From: Rickettsiales bacterium
GTDB lineage: Bacteria; Pseudomonadota; Alphaproteobacteria; Rs-D84
Assembly: GCA_031283185.1 (NCBI GenBank)
Contig: JAITCH010000010.1
Coordinates: 1 to 63,236 of the forward strand
Direction: 5' to 3'
DNA: 63,236 bases
Shown here: positions 17,694 through 30,999 of the stretch, one piece after another
How the letters are laid out: every line of letters begins with the position of its first letter
How positions within the stretch are numbered: position 1 is the stretch's first letter
Program-made: the position numbers and the translations under genes
The notes under the pieces: model-generated
What the model saw: only the letters and a program-made list of their open reading frames with translations
Told to the model about the DNA's origin: nothing
Database searches by the model: none

Positions 17694-19151
17694 ATGTCTG
17701 ATGCAATGGAACAATATATTCGTAATGCGTGGAAGTTAGGTATCCTTGATGACGAATTAATAACGCATTTGACAGATGTCTTGTTCCATCCAGATATGTC
17801 TTATGACCAAGTCGCATTGTCCAAGGCCGCCGTCCTGTCCGCCGCAGGTCTTGATATGGAAAGAATAATTATTATATTACGGGATTGTCTGAATTCGCAT
17901 AAAGAATTTAATGTGGAAAAATTTTGGCATATAGTCGCGCCATTCGCCGACAAATTCGGAATTGATTTATCCAATATGAAAGATGAAATCCAGGCGTATC
18001 AGAAAATGCGGCAAAGTCAGCGCGAAGAAATCGTGCCCATTAGTTATGCAGTTGAGAAATTTCTTGCGGTTCGATTATCAAAAGAGTTAATTGCCGAGAT
18101 TTTTCGGATTATAGTAGATAATCAAACAGCCCCGGGTGAAGACTGGCAGACCACCAAACGCGTGGTTGATGAAATTGTCGATTTGGTTGAAAATAATTTT
18201 CCGAAATCAGAATTAATTCCGTTGCTGAAAAATATGGTTGATGGTCAAATGGGTCTTCCGCTTGATAAATTTGACGCCGCAGTTGCAAAGCCCCATGAAT
18301 CCACAGACGGAAGAAAAATCGGCCGCGATGGCGATATAAAAATAAAAATCAATACATGGTTTCTGAACAGAACAGGTCAGATGCTGAATATAATGCGGCG
18401 GCACGAGCAAGACATTAGGAATATAATAGTTTCGAGTGGCGATGATATTTTTTCGTTCGCGCGGAAATTTTATGAACTTTATGTTGGTGCCAAGGGCTAT
18501 GCAGATATTGCGCCAGAGTTGGAATTAATTCCCTTGCCGGAAGATTCCGAGCAGCGAAATCTTGGTTATTGGAATAACGAGGGACAAATTGCCCTATATA
18601 TTCGACCAAATTTTCCGCGGGTAGATGTGGTGGCTATTCTCGTGCACGAACTTACGCATTTCGAGCAATGGTTGGATATTCTTCGGGCAGAAGAGTTGGG
18701 TCTTGATCATTTTGCCAAAAGACATGCTATGTCGACCTTTTTACATTTGGTCGGTGGCGCAGAGAAAGTTTTGGAAGGTAAGGAAAATGAAAAACAAGCC
18801 AGCGCGGAGTTTAGCGATGAGGTTATGTCAAAGCCTTTGTATAAGTATGGTTTGCAAAAATGCCGCAAGAGATTTGAAGACAATCCGTTTATCCAGCGGG
18901 CAATGCAAAGCAAATGGGTGAAGCCCATATTAAAGACGGATGCCCGCTGGGCTGATGTCGCCAGTATTGCGGATGACGATTTTTTACTGCGGAATCCCAA
19001 TGACCTTTGGACATATCGGAATTATCGGTCGGAAATGGAGGCGCATTCGGTTGGGAATGCCGCACTCACGGCATTTGACAAGATATTAAAGCATATGGAA
19101 AAGGACGGCGGCAAACAATTTTCACAGCCATCTCGCGCCCGGGAGATGTAA
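17694..19151 (+). CDS. HExxH-motif protein, putative zinc metallopeptidase
   Basis: 485 residues from the ATG at 17694, 15 nt after tRNA-Gly and with AAGGA upstream; longer in-frame starts run through the tRNA and are rejected. The N-terminal 200 residues look helical and acidic. The single striking motif is VAILVHELTHFEQW (HELTH at residues 318-322), which fits a gluzincin or minigluzincin active site; the third ligand is not obvious. No signal peptide, so probably cytoplasmic. It may be cotranscribed with the tRNA. Function unknown. It could be a housekeeping protease or a toxin-like enzyme; nothing nearby favours either. Confidence 0.75.
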   Translation: MSDAMEQYIRNAWKLGILDDELITHLTDVLFHPDMSYDQVALSKAAVLSAAGLDMERIIIILRDCLNSHKEFNVEKFWHIVAPFADKFGIDLSNMKDEIQAYQKMRQSQREEIVPISYAVEKFLAVRLSKELIAEIFRIIVDNQTAPGEDWQTTKRVVDEIVDLVENNFPKSELIPLLKNMVDGQMGLPLDKFDAAVAKPHESTDGRKIGRDGDIKIKINTWFLNRTGQMLNIMRRHEQDIRNIIVSSGDDIFSFARKFYELYVGAKGYADIAPELELIPLPEDSEQRNLGYWNNEGQIALYIRPNFPRVDVVAILVHELTHFEQWLDILRAEELGLDHFAKRHAMSTFLHLVGGAEKVLEGKENEKQASAEFSDEVMSKPLYKYGLQKCRKRFEDNPFIQRAMQSKWVKPILKTDARWADVASIADDDFLLRNPNDLWTYRNYRSEMEAHSVGNAALTAFDKILKHMEKDGGKQFSQPSRAREM

Positions 19152-19172
19152 AATTCCATCGGTATTTTAACC

Positions 19173-19200
19173 TTGACAAACTAATTCCTTGTCGTATAAT
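19173..19200 (+). promoter_or_regulatory. Consensus promoter, leaderless start
   Basis: TTGACA (19173-19178), 16-bp spacer, TATAAT (19195-19200), then 6 nt to the ATG at 19207. The transcript would begin at or near the start codon. Confidence 0.85.
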
Positions 19201-19206
19201 GCTGTT

Positions 19207-20157
19207 ATGATATACCATCAACAGGAACTTTTTCCGAACTCAATACACCACTTTATCCCAGTCGGTGATACCGAAATTTACACGCGCTTTACGCCCGCGC
19301 CATTGAAACTTGTCGACAAGGCCCCTATCGTCTTTATGGCGACCGGTATGCATTCCAATATGGATTCCGCTGGCAACACTGCTGTTGCTGAATTTCTGCG
19401 CTCGCACGGATATGCGACATTCCAATTCAACTTTATGGGCTGCGGCGAAGGCGATACCCGATCCAAAGGCCACGCCGAACACGACACCATAACCAATGGC
19501 GTTCTGACCACCATTAACGCATATGAATTTATGCGGGAAAAATATGCGTCTGTTGTTGATACATCGCGCGCTTCGTTTTACGGCAATTCTTATGGCGCGA
19601 CACTCGGCACGCTTGCCATAGGGCAAGGTCTGATTTCGCCAGAGGCGGCAGTCTTCAACAGCCCGCTGACCTGGGGACAATGGAAGCCTTATAAATCTCT
19701 AATTCGTTTCTCGGTGCGTATTGCGCCGGGCGCGCTGGCGGTGCTGGGCTTGCCGCTTTATAGGCCGATGACGGAAGATGTCATAGCCAATTATATGGAT
19801 GCCGACAATTATATGTCCAAATATCTGTGGAAGTTCGGACGGACTTCGGCGTATTTCTTCACCGGCGCGAAAGACAAAAAATCAAATGCGAAGATTATAT
19901 CAGATTGGGTCGGGCAGATAAATACCCGCTCCAACCCGCGCGATGTATTTGTCGGGGACAAACAAGCGCATTTCAGAAGTTTTGATATAAAGGGCGGACA
20001 CGATGGCGGCACGCCGGAAATGTTGAATAAATTTAATGAAAATATGATAGATTTTTTCAGTTCTGTGCGCGAAGCGAATAATATGCTGGGCAAGGGCGGA
20101 AGATATAATTTAACGATTAATGATAAAGTCCGCGGAATGGCTGTCGCCACCCGTTAA
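19207..20157 (+). CDS. Alpha/beta hydrolase
   Basis: 316 residues. I take the ATG at 19207; the in-frame alternative at 19189 lies inside the promoter. The alpha/beta-hydrolase fold is shown by PIVFMATGMHSNMDSAGN near the oxyanion loop, FNFMGCGEGDTRSKG, and the nucleophile elbow YGNSYGATLG (Ser128). A late GGHDGG gives the likely catalytic His. No signal peptide. Such enzymes act on esters or acyl groups; the substrate cannot be told. There is no Shine-Dalgarno and the gene is probably translated from a leaderless mRNA. It converges on the next gene across a shared terminator. Confidence 0.85.
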   Translation: MIYHQQELFPNSIHHFIPVGDTEIYTRFTPAPLKLVDKAPIVFMATGMHSNMDSAGNTAVAEFLRSHGYATFQFNFMGCGEGDTRSKGHAEHDTITNGVLTTINAYEFMREKYASVVDTSRASFYGNSYGATLGTLAIGQGLISPEAAVFNSPLTWGQWKPYKSLIRFSVRIAPGALAVLGLPLYRPMTEDVIANYMDADNYMSKYLWKFGRTSAYFFTGAKDKKSNAKIISDWVGQINTRSNPRDVFVGDKQAHFRSFDIKGGHDGGTPEMLNKFNENMIDFFSSVREANNMLGKGGRYNLTINDKVRGMAVATR

Positions 20158-20188
20158 AAAAATCCCCTCCAATTGGAGGGGATTTTTT
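20157..20188. terminator. Bidirectional intrinsic terminator
   Basis: A-run, ATCCCCTCC/GGAGGGGAT perfect stem, T-run on both strands, between two convergent genes. Confidence 0.95.
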
Positions 20189-20190
20189 AT

Positions 20191-20898
20191 TTACTTTCCC
20201 TTGCCTAACATATATGTGAATTCGCGGTATAGCGCGAGACTCGCAATCGTCAGCAGGAATATAATCAATGCGAATGTTCCAATGGATTCCAATGTATCAA
20301 TCCATCCAAATCCCGAAAACATTGAATTCGGTATGGCATTCGTATTCAATAGAATTCTAAGCAATCCATAAATCGCGGCAGCAATGGCAGTCGTAATCAG
20401 CGAAGTCTTTAATTCGCACGACATTTTCGCGCGGGTTGCGCTTGGCATTTTCCAACTGACAAATACATAATGCGATGCGATTACCAGCAACATCATCGGC
20501 ACGAATACCAATGCAAAGAATTTCAATGCAGCAACCAATCCAGCAATCGCGGCGAAATACAAACGATCTCCGAACATCGGATTGAACGCGATATTCTGCG
20601 CGTCAAACAAAGGCGAAGCCACCGCCGCAACAATCACGCCAAGCACAAGCGATATTGCAGCCCAGACTTTGAGGAATCTGCGTCCGCCGATGTAAGAGCC
20701 GATGTTCAACAATTCGGTTCCAATATTGGCGAGTGATTTTTCAGTTTTTTCTATAACGACATAGCGCACTGCTGCGGAAGCCGATGCTGTTTTGGCAGCG
20801 GCGGCCTTGGCAGGTTTTGCCGGAGTTTTGCATTTGGCTTTCTTGAATTTAAGACCAATTTCCTTGGAAATTGAAAGTTTTTTATCATTGATGTTCAT
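20191..20898 (-). CDS. Multi-pass membrane protein of unknown function
   Basis: 235 residues. A Lys/Ala-rich cytoplasmic N-terminus (residues 1-45) is followed by about four transmembrane segments (near 80-97, 113-145, 165-182 and 205-225). AGAGGGAACAACT precedes the ATG. A good promoter lies upstream. No family recognised. It is divergent from the secreted protein at 21151. Confidence 0.8.
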   Translation of the reverse strand: MNINDKKLSISKEIGLKFKKAKCKTPAKPAKAAAAKTASASAAVRYVVIEKTEKSLANIGTELLNIGSYIGGRRFLKVWAAISLVLGVIVAAVASPLFDAQNIAFNPMFGDRLYFAAIAGLVAALKFFALVFVPMMLLVIASHYVFVSWKMPSATRAKMSCELKTSLITTAIAAAIYGLLRILLNTNAIPNSMFSGFGWIDTLESIGTFALIIFLLTIASLALYREFTYMLGKGK

Positions 20899-20932
20899 AG
20901 TTGTTCCCTCTTACATTTTTCTCTTAATGCGG

Positions 20933-20961
20933 AGTGTAGATTATTGCGCCCGCAGTGTCAA
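20933..20961 (-). promoter_or_regulatory. Promoter of the 20898 gene
   Basis: Read on the minus strand: TTGACA, 17-bp spacer, TACACT, with a 35-nt leader carrying AGAGGG. Confidence 0.8.
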
Positions 20962-21036
20962 GAGAAAGTGGATAGGAAAATTAGTGTTGTGGATAATGCC
21001 CATTGTGGACATTTACAATTTTTTTCACATTGCCAT

Positions 21037-21065
21037 TTGGAATTTAGGTAAAAATGTGATATAAT
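21037..21065 (+). promoter_or_regulatory. Promoter of the 21151 gene
   Basis: TTGGAA, 17-bp spacer, TATAAT. The start codon lies 85 nt downstream. Confidence 0.8.
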
Positions 21066-21150
21066 GGTGTCAACCCCAGGGAAAACCTTGGGAAAAATCC
21101 TGAAAGAAAAATAAAAAACTTTCAGAAAAAATAAAAAACGGAGAAGTAGG
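21066..21150 (+). promoter_or_regulatory. 5' leader with two hairpins
   Basis: CCCAGGG/CCTTGGG (7 bp, AAAA loop) and CTGAAAG/CTTTCAG (7 bp) stand in an otherwise A-rich, unstructured leader, followed by GGAGAAGTAGG and ATG. They may stabilise the message; no known riboswitch was recognised. Confidence 0.5.
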
Positions 21151-21888
21151 ATGAAAAACTTAACAATAAAAATAGCGGTCATCGCTGGTGCTATGCTGGT
21201 AGTGCCTGCTTTCTCCGCAAAAGCAGACATCGCATCAACACAATATGTGCAGGGCGCGATAAATTCACTTGATCAAGTTGCTCGGGGCGGCACTTTGCCA
21301 TACTCTCGGTTGACTGATGCGCCGGATCCGTCCACCATTGCCCAAGACGAGGTAGATAATTTGCGTCAAGAATTGCATAAAGTCGCTTTCTCTGGCAACT
21401 ATCCGGAATTGGAAAACCTTCCGAATATTGGAGCTATGATTGAACAATATGTTACTCAAAATTACAATACTATTATTGAGCAAGCCATTGAAGACAGGCT
21501 TGAGATTTTTAAAGGATGGCTCAGAACCGAAGTTATGAATGGTATGGTTGTCCCGGCATTGGCTGGCAAACAGGATACGATTCCGGCTGGCACTGGTGTG
21601 TTGATTCCGACAAATACTGCTGGAACGACAAGCACATTGCAGGTTGATACCTTTACGCCGATTCCTGCATCGCCAAACCTTATAACTTCCGGTGCGGTCT
21701 TTACTGCCGGAGCGAATGCAGTCCTCGCCGCGCAGGCTTATGCTGATGGCGAAATCTCCCGCTTAGAGGGTGAGATTGAAGGTCTGATGCCGCGCCCGGC
21801 TGGCTGTAATGCTGGCGGATGCGCGCTGACGAAGAATGCTGCGGGTAATTTCGAGTGGCAAATCATTGCCCAAACCTACGGCGGCTAA
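21151..21888 (+). CDS. Secreted protein, possible fibre-like surface protein
   Basis: 245 residues. Strong RBS and a classical signal peptide (1-25, cleavage after SAKA). The mature part has phrases such as VAFSGNYPELENLPNI, reminiscent of phage tail-fibre repeats (SGNY..L.N.P), and two amphipathic helices. The C-terminus contains one Cys pair (CNAGGC) before LTKNAAGNFEWQ. No enzyme motif. It is probably exported to the periplasm or surface, with a strong promoter and terminator of its own, so it may be abundant. The family is not recognised. Confidence 0.8.
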   Translation: MKNLTIKIAVIAGAMLVVPAFSAKADIASTQYVQGAINSLDQVARGGTLPYSRLTDAPDPSTIAQDEVDNLRQELHKVAFSGNYPELENLPNIGAMIEQYVTQNYNTIIEQAIEDRLEIFKGWLRTEVMNGMVVPALAGKQDTIPAGTGVLIPTNTAGTTSTLQVDTFTPIPASPNLITSGAVFTAGANAVLAAQAYADGEISRLEGEIEGLMPRPAGCNAGGCALTKNAAGNFEWQIIAQTYGG

Positions 21889-21909
21889 TATAAGTTAAAG
21901 TATTGTGTG

Positions 21910-21936
21910 ATGGGCGGGGATTTTCCCCGCCCATTT
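21910..21936 (+). terminator. Intrinsic terminator
   Basis: ATGGGCGGGG/CCCCGCCCAT 10-bp perfect stem followed by TTTT. Confidence 0.9.
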
Positions 21937-21969
21937 TAATTCCCCCCTTGCGGCGTTGCACAAACCCAG

Positions 21970-22107
21970 TTCCCCTCCGTTGGAGGGGTGGCACGAAGTG
22001 CCTGCCGGGGTGGTTTAGCCACATTACGCGTTGTAGTGCGTTGAAATTTGGTTAAACCACCCTGTCTTGCGGCTATGCCGCAATCCACCCCTCCAATGGA
22101 GGGGAAT
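21970..22107. repeat. Dispersed palindromic element, copy 2
   Basis: 138 bp, with outer arms CCCCTCCGTTGGAGGGG and CCCTCCAATGGAGGGG and inner arms GGTGGTTTAGCCAC / GTTAAACCACC. It lies between the terminator and the rRNA promoter. Confidence 0.9.
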
Positions 22108-22285
22108 TGAGCCGTGGAACGAGTTAGATTGCAAGTGGCAACGCAGAAATCTTACGAGTTTCAGGCGAACATCCCCCGAAAGGCAAGCATATGCATTTTA
22201 GCGCACACTAATGGAGGTGAATCATTATTAATCCTCAACATCAAAGATATGACGGGGGAATTTCTAAAATATTTTTACTTTGCCC

Positions 22286-22314
22286 TTGACTTTTTAGGGC
22301 AATAACCTTATTAT
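22286..22314 (+). promoter_or_regulatory. rRNA operon promoter
   Basis: TTGACT, 17-bp spacer, TATTAT. It lies about 300 nt before mature 16S. The leader (22315-22619) contains inverted repeats but no gene; 22108-22285 also shows no credible gene. Confidence 0.75.
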
Positions 22315-22619
22315 AAGGGCACCCCAAAGTTGAAAAATAACATCAACCTCTTGGAAATCCGCCGGATTTCTTGTTAAGGACGATTCGGCTCGGATTAAGA
22401 ATTTTGTGAATAAAGCAGCTCATCAAAAGAAGGGATGTGCAGACAGTTAGGTTTTGGTCAAACCAAAACTTTGACTGCGGCCTCGGCCGCACCAAAGCAC
22501 ATTCCAGACAGGTATTAGGTTTTACAAAATAAAACCTCGTTATAAACGAAAAGTACTTGTCTTGTGATTTTTTACATATGTAAATATATGTGCTATGGTT
22601 CAGTCTCAAAAAGTTTTTT

Positions 22620-24124
<1,505 letters not shown>

Positions 24125-24214
24125 TTATAGAGAAAGTGCCCTCTTAAAGGCACCATTAAAGGCCATTATTATGACTGTCTGAACATCCCTTTTGATAAGA
24201 ATGAGAAACCCTCT

Positions 24215-24290
24215 GGGGTCATAGCTCAGTTGGTAGAGCGCCACGTTTGCAACGTGGATGTCGTCGGTTCGAGTCCGATTGGCTCCACCA
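24215..24290 (+). tRNA. tRNA-Ala (TGC)
   Basis: 76 nt with CCA. Acceptor GGGGTCA/TGGCTCC with two wobble pairs, anticodon stem CCACG/CGTGG, loop TTTGCAA (anticodon TGC). It is the first of the two spacer tRNAs. Confidence 0.97.
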
Positions 24291-24386
24291 CTGATTTTTT
24301 CCAATCTTTGATTGGTTAAAAAATCAAGTGCCGCGCCGTAGCCCGAAGGGCGAAGGCGGGCGGGCAAATCGGCTAAGCTCTTTACT

Positions 24387-24463
<77 letters not shown>

Positions 24464-25102
24464 CTAAATTTCGTTATCGGCTTTGCCGATTAAGAAATTT
24501 AAGTGTCGCGCCGCAGCCCGAAGGGCGAAGGCGGACTAGTCGTTTCTTGTATTTGATGAGATTGGAATCTGTTGATAAGTTAACTATTGTCTGTGGCTTG
24601 CCATAGGCGATAGACTTATCAATAGATTCCAGGTATTCGTATTTGGAATCTGCTTTATATTGTGAATCGGTTTTATGTTCAAATGAATTGAACATCGAAA
24701 AATAAAGACGCTGGCTAGCAGATGTTTTGCTAGGTATGGTGCGAGATAAAATCAACCAGTGCGCGAAAGACCGACCAAGATGTGTTTCATACACATTGCC
24801 GGGAGGTCTGACAAAGCAATGGTTGATTTTATCCGCATCCCTGCGGGACGATTAAAAACGAATTTATTCGTTTTTATATCGCCATATTAGCGAAATATCT
24901 GCTAGCCTGCGTCTAAGTAATAAATATCATAATGTCTTTATTAAGTACTTATCGCGCAAGCGGTAAGAATTCAATTAAAGAAGTTCAAGAATCAACGAAA
25001 TAACTGCTAAAAATTCAGTGTCGTTCCGGTGAAAGTCGGAATTATGCCGGATTTTTTACTTATGTTTTCAGGTGCCTGAAACGATTTGCGTTTCAAGCAT
25101 TA
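24464..25102 (+). other. tRNA-Ile to 23S spacer with long processing stem
   Basis: No gene. A 17-bp stem with one wobble pair (24564-24580 with 24614-24630) suits RNase III processing. The rest is AT-rich and unassigned. Confidence 0.6.
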
Positions 25103-27854
<2,752 letters not shown>

Positions 27855-27970
27855 TATTGTTTGATCTGATCAAACGAATGCTTGAATCGCAAATAGGATA
27901 CATAAGAAACAATTATTTCAATGATTTTTGATGACATTATACGATGTTCAATTCATAAAGCAGGTTTTAT

Positions 27971-28085
27971 TCTGGTGATTATTGCGTGGGAGCCACTCGC
28001 TGTTCCATCTCGAACCAGACCGAGAAACCCCACTGCGCCGATGGTACTTTGTCCTAAGACACGGAAGAGTAGGTCGTCGCCAGAA
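27971..28085 (+). rRNA. rrf: 5S ribosomal RNA
   Basis: TCTGGTG pairs with CGCCAGA. The core GTTCCATCTCGAACCAGACCG and the CCGATGGTACTTTG arm are characteristic of 5S. Confidence 0.95.
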
Positions 28086-28144
28086 CAAAACCTGTTTGAC
28101 ATAAAACCGACAATATAAAAACAAAATTCAGTTTTCTCCTTTAA

Positions 28145-28167
28145 GGCCGGGTTCCCCCGGCCTTTTT
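28145..28167 (+). terminator. rRNA operon terminator
   Basis: GGCCGGG and CCCGGCC stem with a short loop, then TTTTTC. Confidence 0.9.
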
Positions 28168-28175
28168 CTTTTGTA

Positions 28176-28203
28176 TTGACAAATGCGAGGTTGTTGGTAA
28201 AAT
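28176..28203 (+). promoter_or_regulatory. Promoter of the 28228 gene
   Basis: TTGACA, 16-bp spacer, TAAAAT, directly after the rRNA terminator. Confidence 0.8.
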
Positions 28204-28227
28204 TGTCTTTAACCAAGAGGTCGGACA

Positions 28228-28704
28228 ATGAAATTTACCAAAAAAGAAATTGAAACCATAGCGCGTTGCCGTGAAATAGCCGCCAGAGACGGCACAGTCA
28301 TCAGCGACAAGGATGCCGAGCTTATAATCCAAGAAGAACGCGCTATTTTTAATAGTATTTGTGAATATGACGAGCCGGAAGAAATCGCCAAAAAACTTCG
28401 CCGCGCCCTGAAACGGAATGAAATCAAGGATTGCGAATATAATCCGATACATATAACATCCGAAGATTCCGACCACGAATTAGAGCGGTATAATTTCAGC
28501 ATACTGACGCGCGATTTCGAGGCCGGTTATAATATGAAGTTCCAGCGGTATCTTTCAATTAGTTATTGGATGGCGTGCGAGTCGACTATGTTAGAGGTTA
28601 ACCCCGAATTGCTTGAACAGGTATTGACCCAATGCCGCAATTTGACGGGCCGCAATCTAAGTGCGGTGCAAAACGCGGCGCGCCAAGAAATGCGCGGCGC
28701 ATAA
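28228..28704 (+). CDS. Hypothetical protein, tandem paralogue 1
   Basis: 158 residues, soluble, charged, with no signal peptide. AAGAGG precedes the ATG. It aligns along most of its length with the next gene: MKF.KKE start, then IQ...A..SI.E.DE......KL.RALK.N....C.Y.PI.I.SE, then ERYNFSILTRDFEAGYNMKF. The two thus arose by duplication. No motif of known function. It has its own promoter and terminator. Confidence 0.75.
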   Translation: MKFTKKEIETIARCREIAARDGTVISDKDAELIIQEERAIFNSICEYDEPEEIAKKLRRALKRNEIKDCEYNPIHITSEDSDHELERYNFSILTRDFEAGYNMKFQRYLSISYWMACESTMLEVNPELLEQVLTQCRNLTGRNLSAVQNAARQEMRGA

Positions 28705-28725
28705 TTTTCATGGCTGCTTTGTTCC

Positions 28726-28748
28726 GGCCGGGCTTGCCCGGCCTTTTT
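28726..28748 (+). terminator. Intrinsic terminator
   Basis: GGCCGGG, CTTG loop, CCCGGCC, then TTTTT. Confidence 0.92.
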
Positions 28749-28761
28749 ATTTTGATTTGTA

Positions 28762-28790
28762 TTGACAAATCATAGTTCTCAGTCTACAAT
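28762..28790 (+). promoter_or_regulatory. Promoter of the 28820 operon
   Basis: TTGACA, 17-bp spacer, TACAAT. Confidence 0.85.
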
Positions 28791-28819
28791 CTCCCCCAGT
28801 TAAATCAAAAGAGGTTAAA

Positions 28820-29260
28820 ATGAAGTTCAACAAAAAAGAATCAGCAGAACTATCTAAACAACGCAACTTGGCGGACTTGTTCAATGCGACCATTACCGAT
28901 GAGCAAGCAAAAAATATGATTCAATCCAAACGCGATGCGAAAAATAGCATTCACGAACTGGATGAAGATCAGGTAATCGCCGACAAGTTGAATCGCGCAC
29001 TGAAACAGAATCAGATGACGAATTGCCTATATCAGCCGATTACGATTAATTCTGAAAATGGCAAGCCAGAGGAATTAGTTCGGTATTATTTCAACATCCT
29101 TACCAGTGCTTTCGAGATTGGATATAGATTTAACTGCGATCTGTATTTGATTATTCATAATCAAATGAATTCAGAGTCAACTGAATTGAAAGTTGATAAG
29201 TCGTTGTTGAACAAAGTGTTGACCAGATGCAACGAAATCGCGGTTGATGCAACAAGATAA
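28820..29260 (+). CDS. Hypothetical protein, tandem paralogue 2
   Basis: 146 residues and related to the gene before it; both have the same predicted length of helical N-terminus, a conserved C.Y.PI.I core and a final LL..VLT.C pattern. AAGAGG RBS. It heads a likely operon with the genes at 29274 and 29632. Function unknown. Confidence 0.75.
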   Translation: MKFNKKESAELSKQRNLADLFNATITDEQAKNMIQSKRDAKNSIHELDEDQVIADKLNRALKQNQMTNCLYQPITINSENGKPEELVRYYFNILTSAFEIGYRFNCDLYLIIHNQMNSESTELKVDKSLLNKVLTRCNEIAVDATR

Positions 29261-29273
29261 AAAGAAGGCGATT

Positions 29274-29630
29274 ATGTCTAGCGCAACTAACAAAATTAAA
29301 GCAACTTTATTTTATCCAAGTGGTGGCAGCGAAACCTGGGAGATGACGGAGGCGAAGTTTTTCGACCTTACGGAAAAACTTTCCCAGATGCATTTTCAAG
29401 ATAAGGCCATTTATCATATAAGCGTTTCTGGAAATGGTAATAATTGCGCAATTAATATAACTGGCGGCGATTGGTGTGGCGACAGATGGCAAGAGCCTTA
29501 TGTGGCGGATTCGGCGCGATGCAACAAAGATTGTCTTGATTGCGTTGATGACCGCGTAAGCAGAGATATGAATAAAATTTATCAAGCCTGCTGCCGCACG
29601 GCAGGATGGCCGCAAAAAAGGAATAGATAA
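29274..29630 (+). CDS. Hypothetical protein with Cys-rich centre
   Basis: 118 residues. I use the ATG at 29274 (AGAAGG upstream), 13 nt after the previous gene. The middle contains GGDWCGDRW and CNKDCLDCVDD, a possible small metal-binding cluster, and the end is basic. No signal peptide. Family not recognised. Confidence 0.65.
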   Translation: MSSATNKIKATLFYPSGGSETWEMTEAKFFDLTEKLSQMHFQDKAIYHISVSGNGNNCAINITGGDWCGDRWQEPYVADSARCNKDCLDCVDDRVSRDMNKIYQACCRTAGWPQKRNR

Positions 29631-29631
29631 A

Positions 29632-29895
29632 ATGCAATTATCGCCATCAGTTTTGGTAAATGATTTTGTAAATATAGCGTTCAAGTTGCCCGCGTGGATG
29701 TTTTTGATGGCGGCGGATATGAAGCCTGAAAGAATAGGCAAAGATATATTTGACGGGAAAACGCGCTCGTCCAGGATTGGAGAATTGGCGGGCATAGCCT
29801 CTGCATCTGTATTGTGCCTTCCTGCATTGTATGCCGGGGCGTTTGTAAATTGCGCGCGCCGGGCTTATAACGCATTAAGCCAAAAATCCCATTGA
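29632..29895 (+). CDS. Small hypothetical membrane-associated protein
   Basis: 87 residues, starting 1 nt after the preceding stop, with AAAGGA upstream, so translationally linked. Two weakly hydrophobic segments (about 14-27 and 51-72). No known family. Confidence 0.6.
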   Translation: MQLSPSVLVNDFVNIAFKLPAWMFLMAADMKPERIGKDIFDGKTRSSRIGELAGIASASVLCLPALYAGAFVNCARRAYNALSQKSH

Positions 29896-29919
29896 CTTTT
29901 CATTAAATTCAATTAGAAT
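29892..29919 (+). promoter_or_regulatory. Promoter of the 29954 gene
   Basis: TTGACT, 16-bp spacer, TAGAAT. Confidence 0.75.
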
Positions 29920-29953
29920 TCTGCCCGAATGAAATAAAGAGAGAAAATTAATT

Positions 29954-30175
29954 ATGTGTTGTTCAATCGCGTTGGATCCTAATACTCATAAAATGATTTT
30001 GAATAAAAAATCTGATGCTTGCCTTGATGATGGTGCTTGTCCTGTGCATAAAATGTATGCGGAACATCCAAGTGTTAAAAATCCGAAATTGCCCGCACCA
30101 AGCGCGAATTGTATTCACCATATGAATTTTATTGCAAAACTTTGGGGCGGACTTTGCGGTGATATTCCTCGTTAA
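29954..30175 (+). CDS. Small Cys-rich hypothetical protein
   Basis: 73 residues with seven Cys, including an N-terminal CC pair. It has its own promoter and GAGAG before the ATG. The 3' end overlaps the convergent phosphatase gene by 4 nt. No family recognised. Confidence 0.6.
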   Translation: MCCSIALDPNTHKMILNKKSDACLDDGACPVHKMYAEHPSVKNPKLPAPSANCIHHMNFIAKLWGGLCGDIPR

Positions 30176-30882
30176 CGCGAAAATCCCTTGAAAATATAAC
30201 CCATATCTTTCCATTGTCCGTTTTCATCGCGCCCTATGTGGCGAATGGAAGCATTGCGCGGATTCTTTTCCGTATCAAACCATTCGGGATTTTTATGCAG
30301 CCACATCATAACAAACGCGCGGATTGTCGCGCCGTGCGAAACGACAAAGATATTGCCGGTCGGGTTTTTAGATTTTTCCGCGTCTCTCCAAATTGTGCCA
30401 AAGAATCCGTGGATGCGGACGGCGACATCAAACCGGGATTCGCCCATCGGTGGGCGCGCGTAGAATTTCCCTTTTTGATCTATGTGCTTTTGGAAATGCG
30501 CGTGTTCAACGGGGAATTGTGATTTTATTTCGTCGGGTTCGCGGCCGTCAAATAAACCAAAGTCTTGTTCTGCCAGCATTATGTTCGTGCGAAAATCCTT
30601 GAAGATCGGGAGTGTTGGCGTGTCAATGCCGCTCAGGAATGAATCGCAGGTCTGAATGGTGCGGAGGTATGGCGAACACCAAATACGGACGGATTGGTCG
30701 GGCAGTTGATATTTGCGGCGGATGAAGTCGGAAAATTCCAGACCTGCGTTTGCGGCTTGATTCCACCCTTTGGCGGTAAGTCCGATTGCGTGGTCGGGAA
30801 GTTGCTTGTGAATGTTCAGGTCGGCGTTTCCGGCGGATTCCGCGTGTCGCATAAGGAAGATGTTCTGTAAAGTATTGCTCAT
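30172..30882 (-). CDS. Histidine phosphatase (phosphoglycerate-mutase-like)
   Basis: 236 residues. The catalytic LMRHAES (RHG motif, His about residue 13) lies at the N-terminus, with a second Arg in SPYLRTIQT and a late SHGATIRAF supplying the second His. These fit the branch-1 histidine phosphatase family, which transfers phosphate through phospho-His. The substrate is unknown. No signal peptide. The promoter is TTGACA, 16 bp, TATAAT (30889-30916, minus strand) and the ATG follows 6 nt after the -10 box with no RBS, so the message is probably leaderless. Confidence 0.9.
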   Translation of the reverse strand: MSNTLQNIFLMRHAESAGNADLNIHKQLPDHAIGLTAKGWNQAANAGLEFSDFIRRKYQLPDQSVRIWCSPYLRTIQTCDSFLSGIDTPTLPIFKDFRTNIMLAEQDFGLFDGREPDEIKSQFPVEHAHFQKHIDQKGKFYARPPMGESRFDVAVRIHGFFGTIWRDAEKSKNPTGNIFVVSHGATIRAFVMMWLHKNPEWFDTEKNPRNASIRHIGRDENGQWKDMGYIFKGFSR

Positions 30883-30888
30883 ATTTTG

Positions 30889-30916
30889 ATTATACCCAAT
30901 GTATTCGCATTGTCAA
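30889..30916 (-). promoter_or_regulatory. Perfect consensus promoter, leaderless start
   Basis: On the minus strand: TTGACA, 16-bp spacer, TATAAT, CAAAAT, ATG. Confidence 0.9.
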
Positions 30917-30999
30917 CTCGCAAAACGGAGTAGGACAACCTTCTGATTGAATATAAAACTCATCGCCCTGATAATGAGATAAACCAAAAGGTGTGTGCG

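Noticed and set aside
21066-21150. Riboswitch in the leader of the 21151 gene
   Set aside because: Two simple hairpins only; no known aptamer and no terminator or sequestered RBS.
22114-22305. 63-codon frame before the rRNA promoter
   Set aside because: GTG start without RBS; it runs into the promoter of the rRNA operon and shows no recognisable protein.
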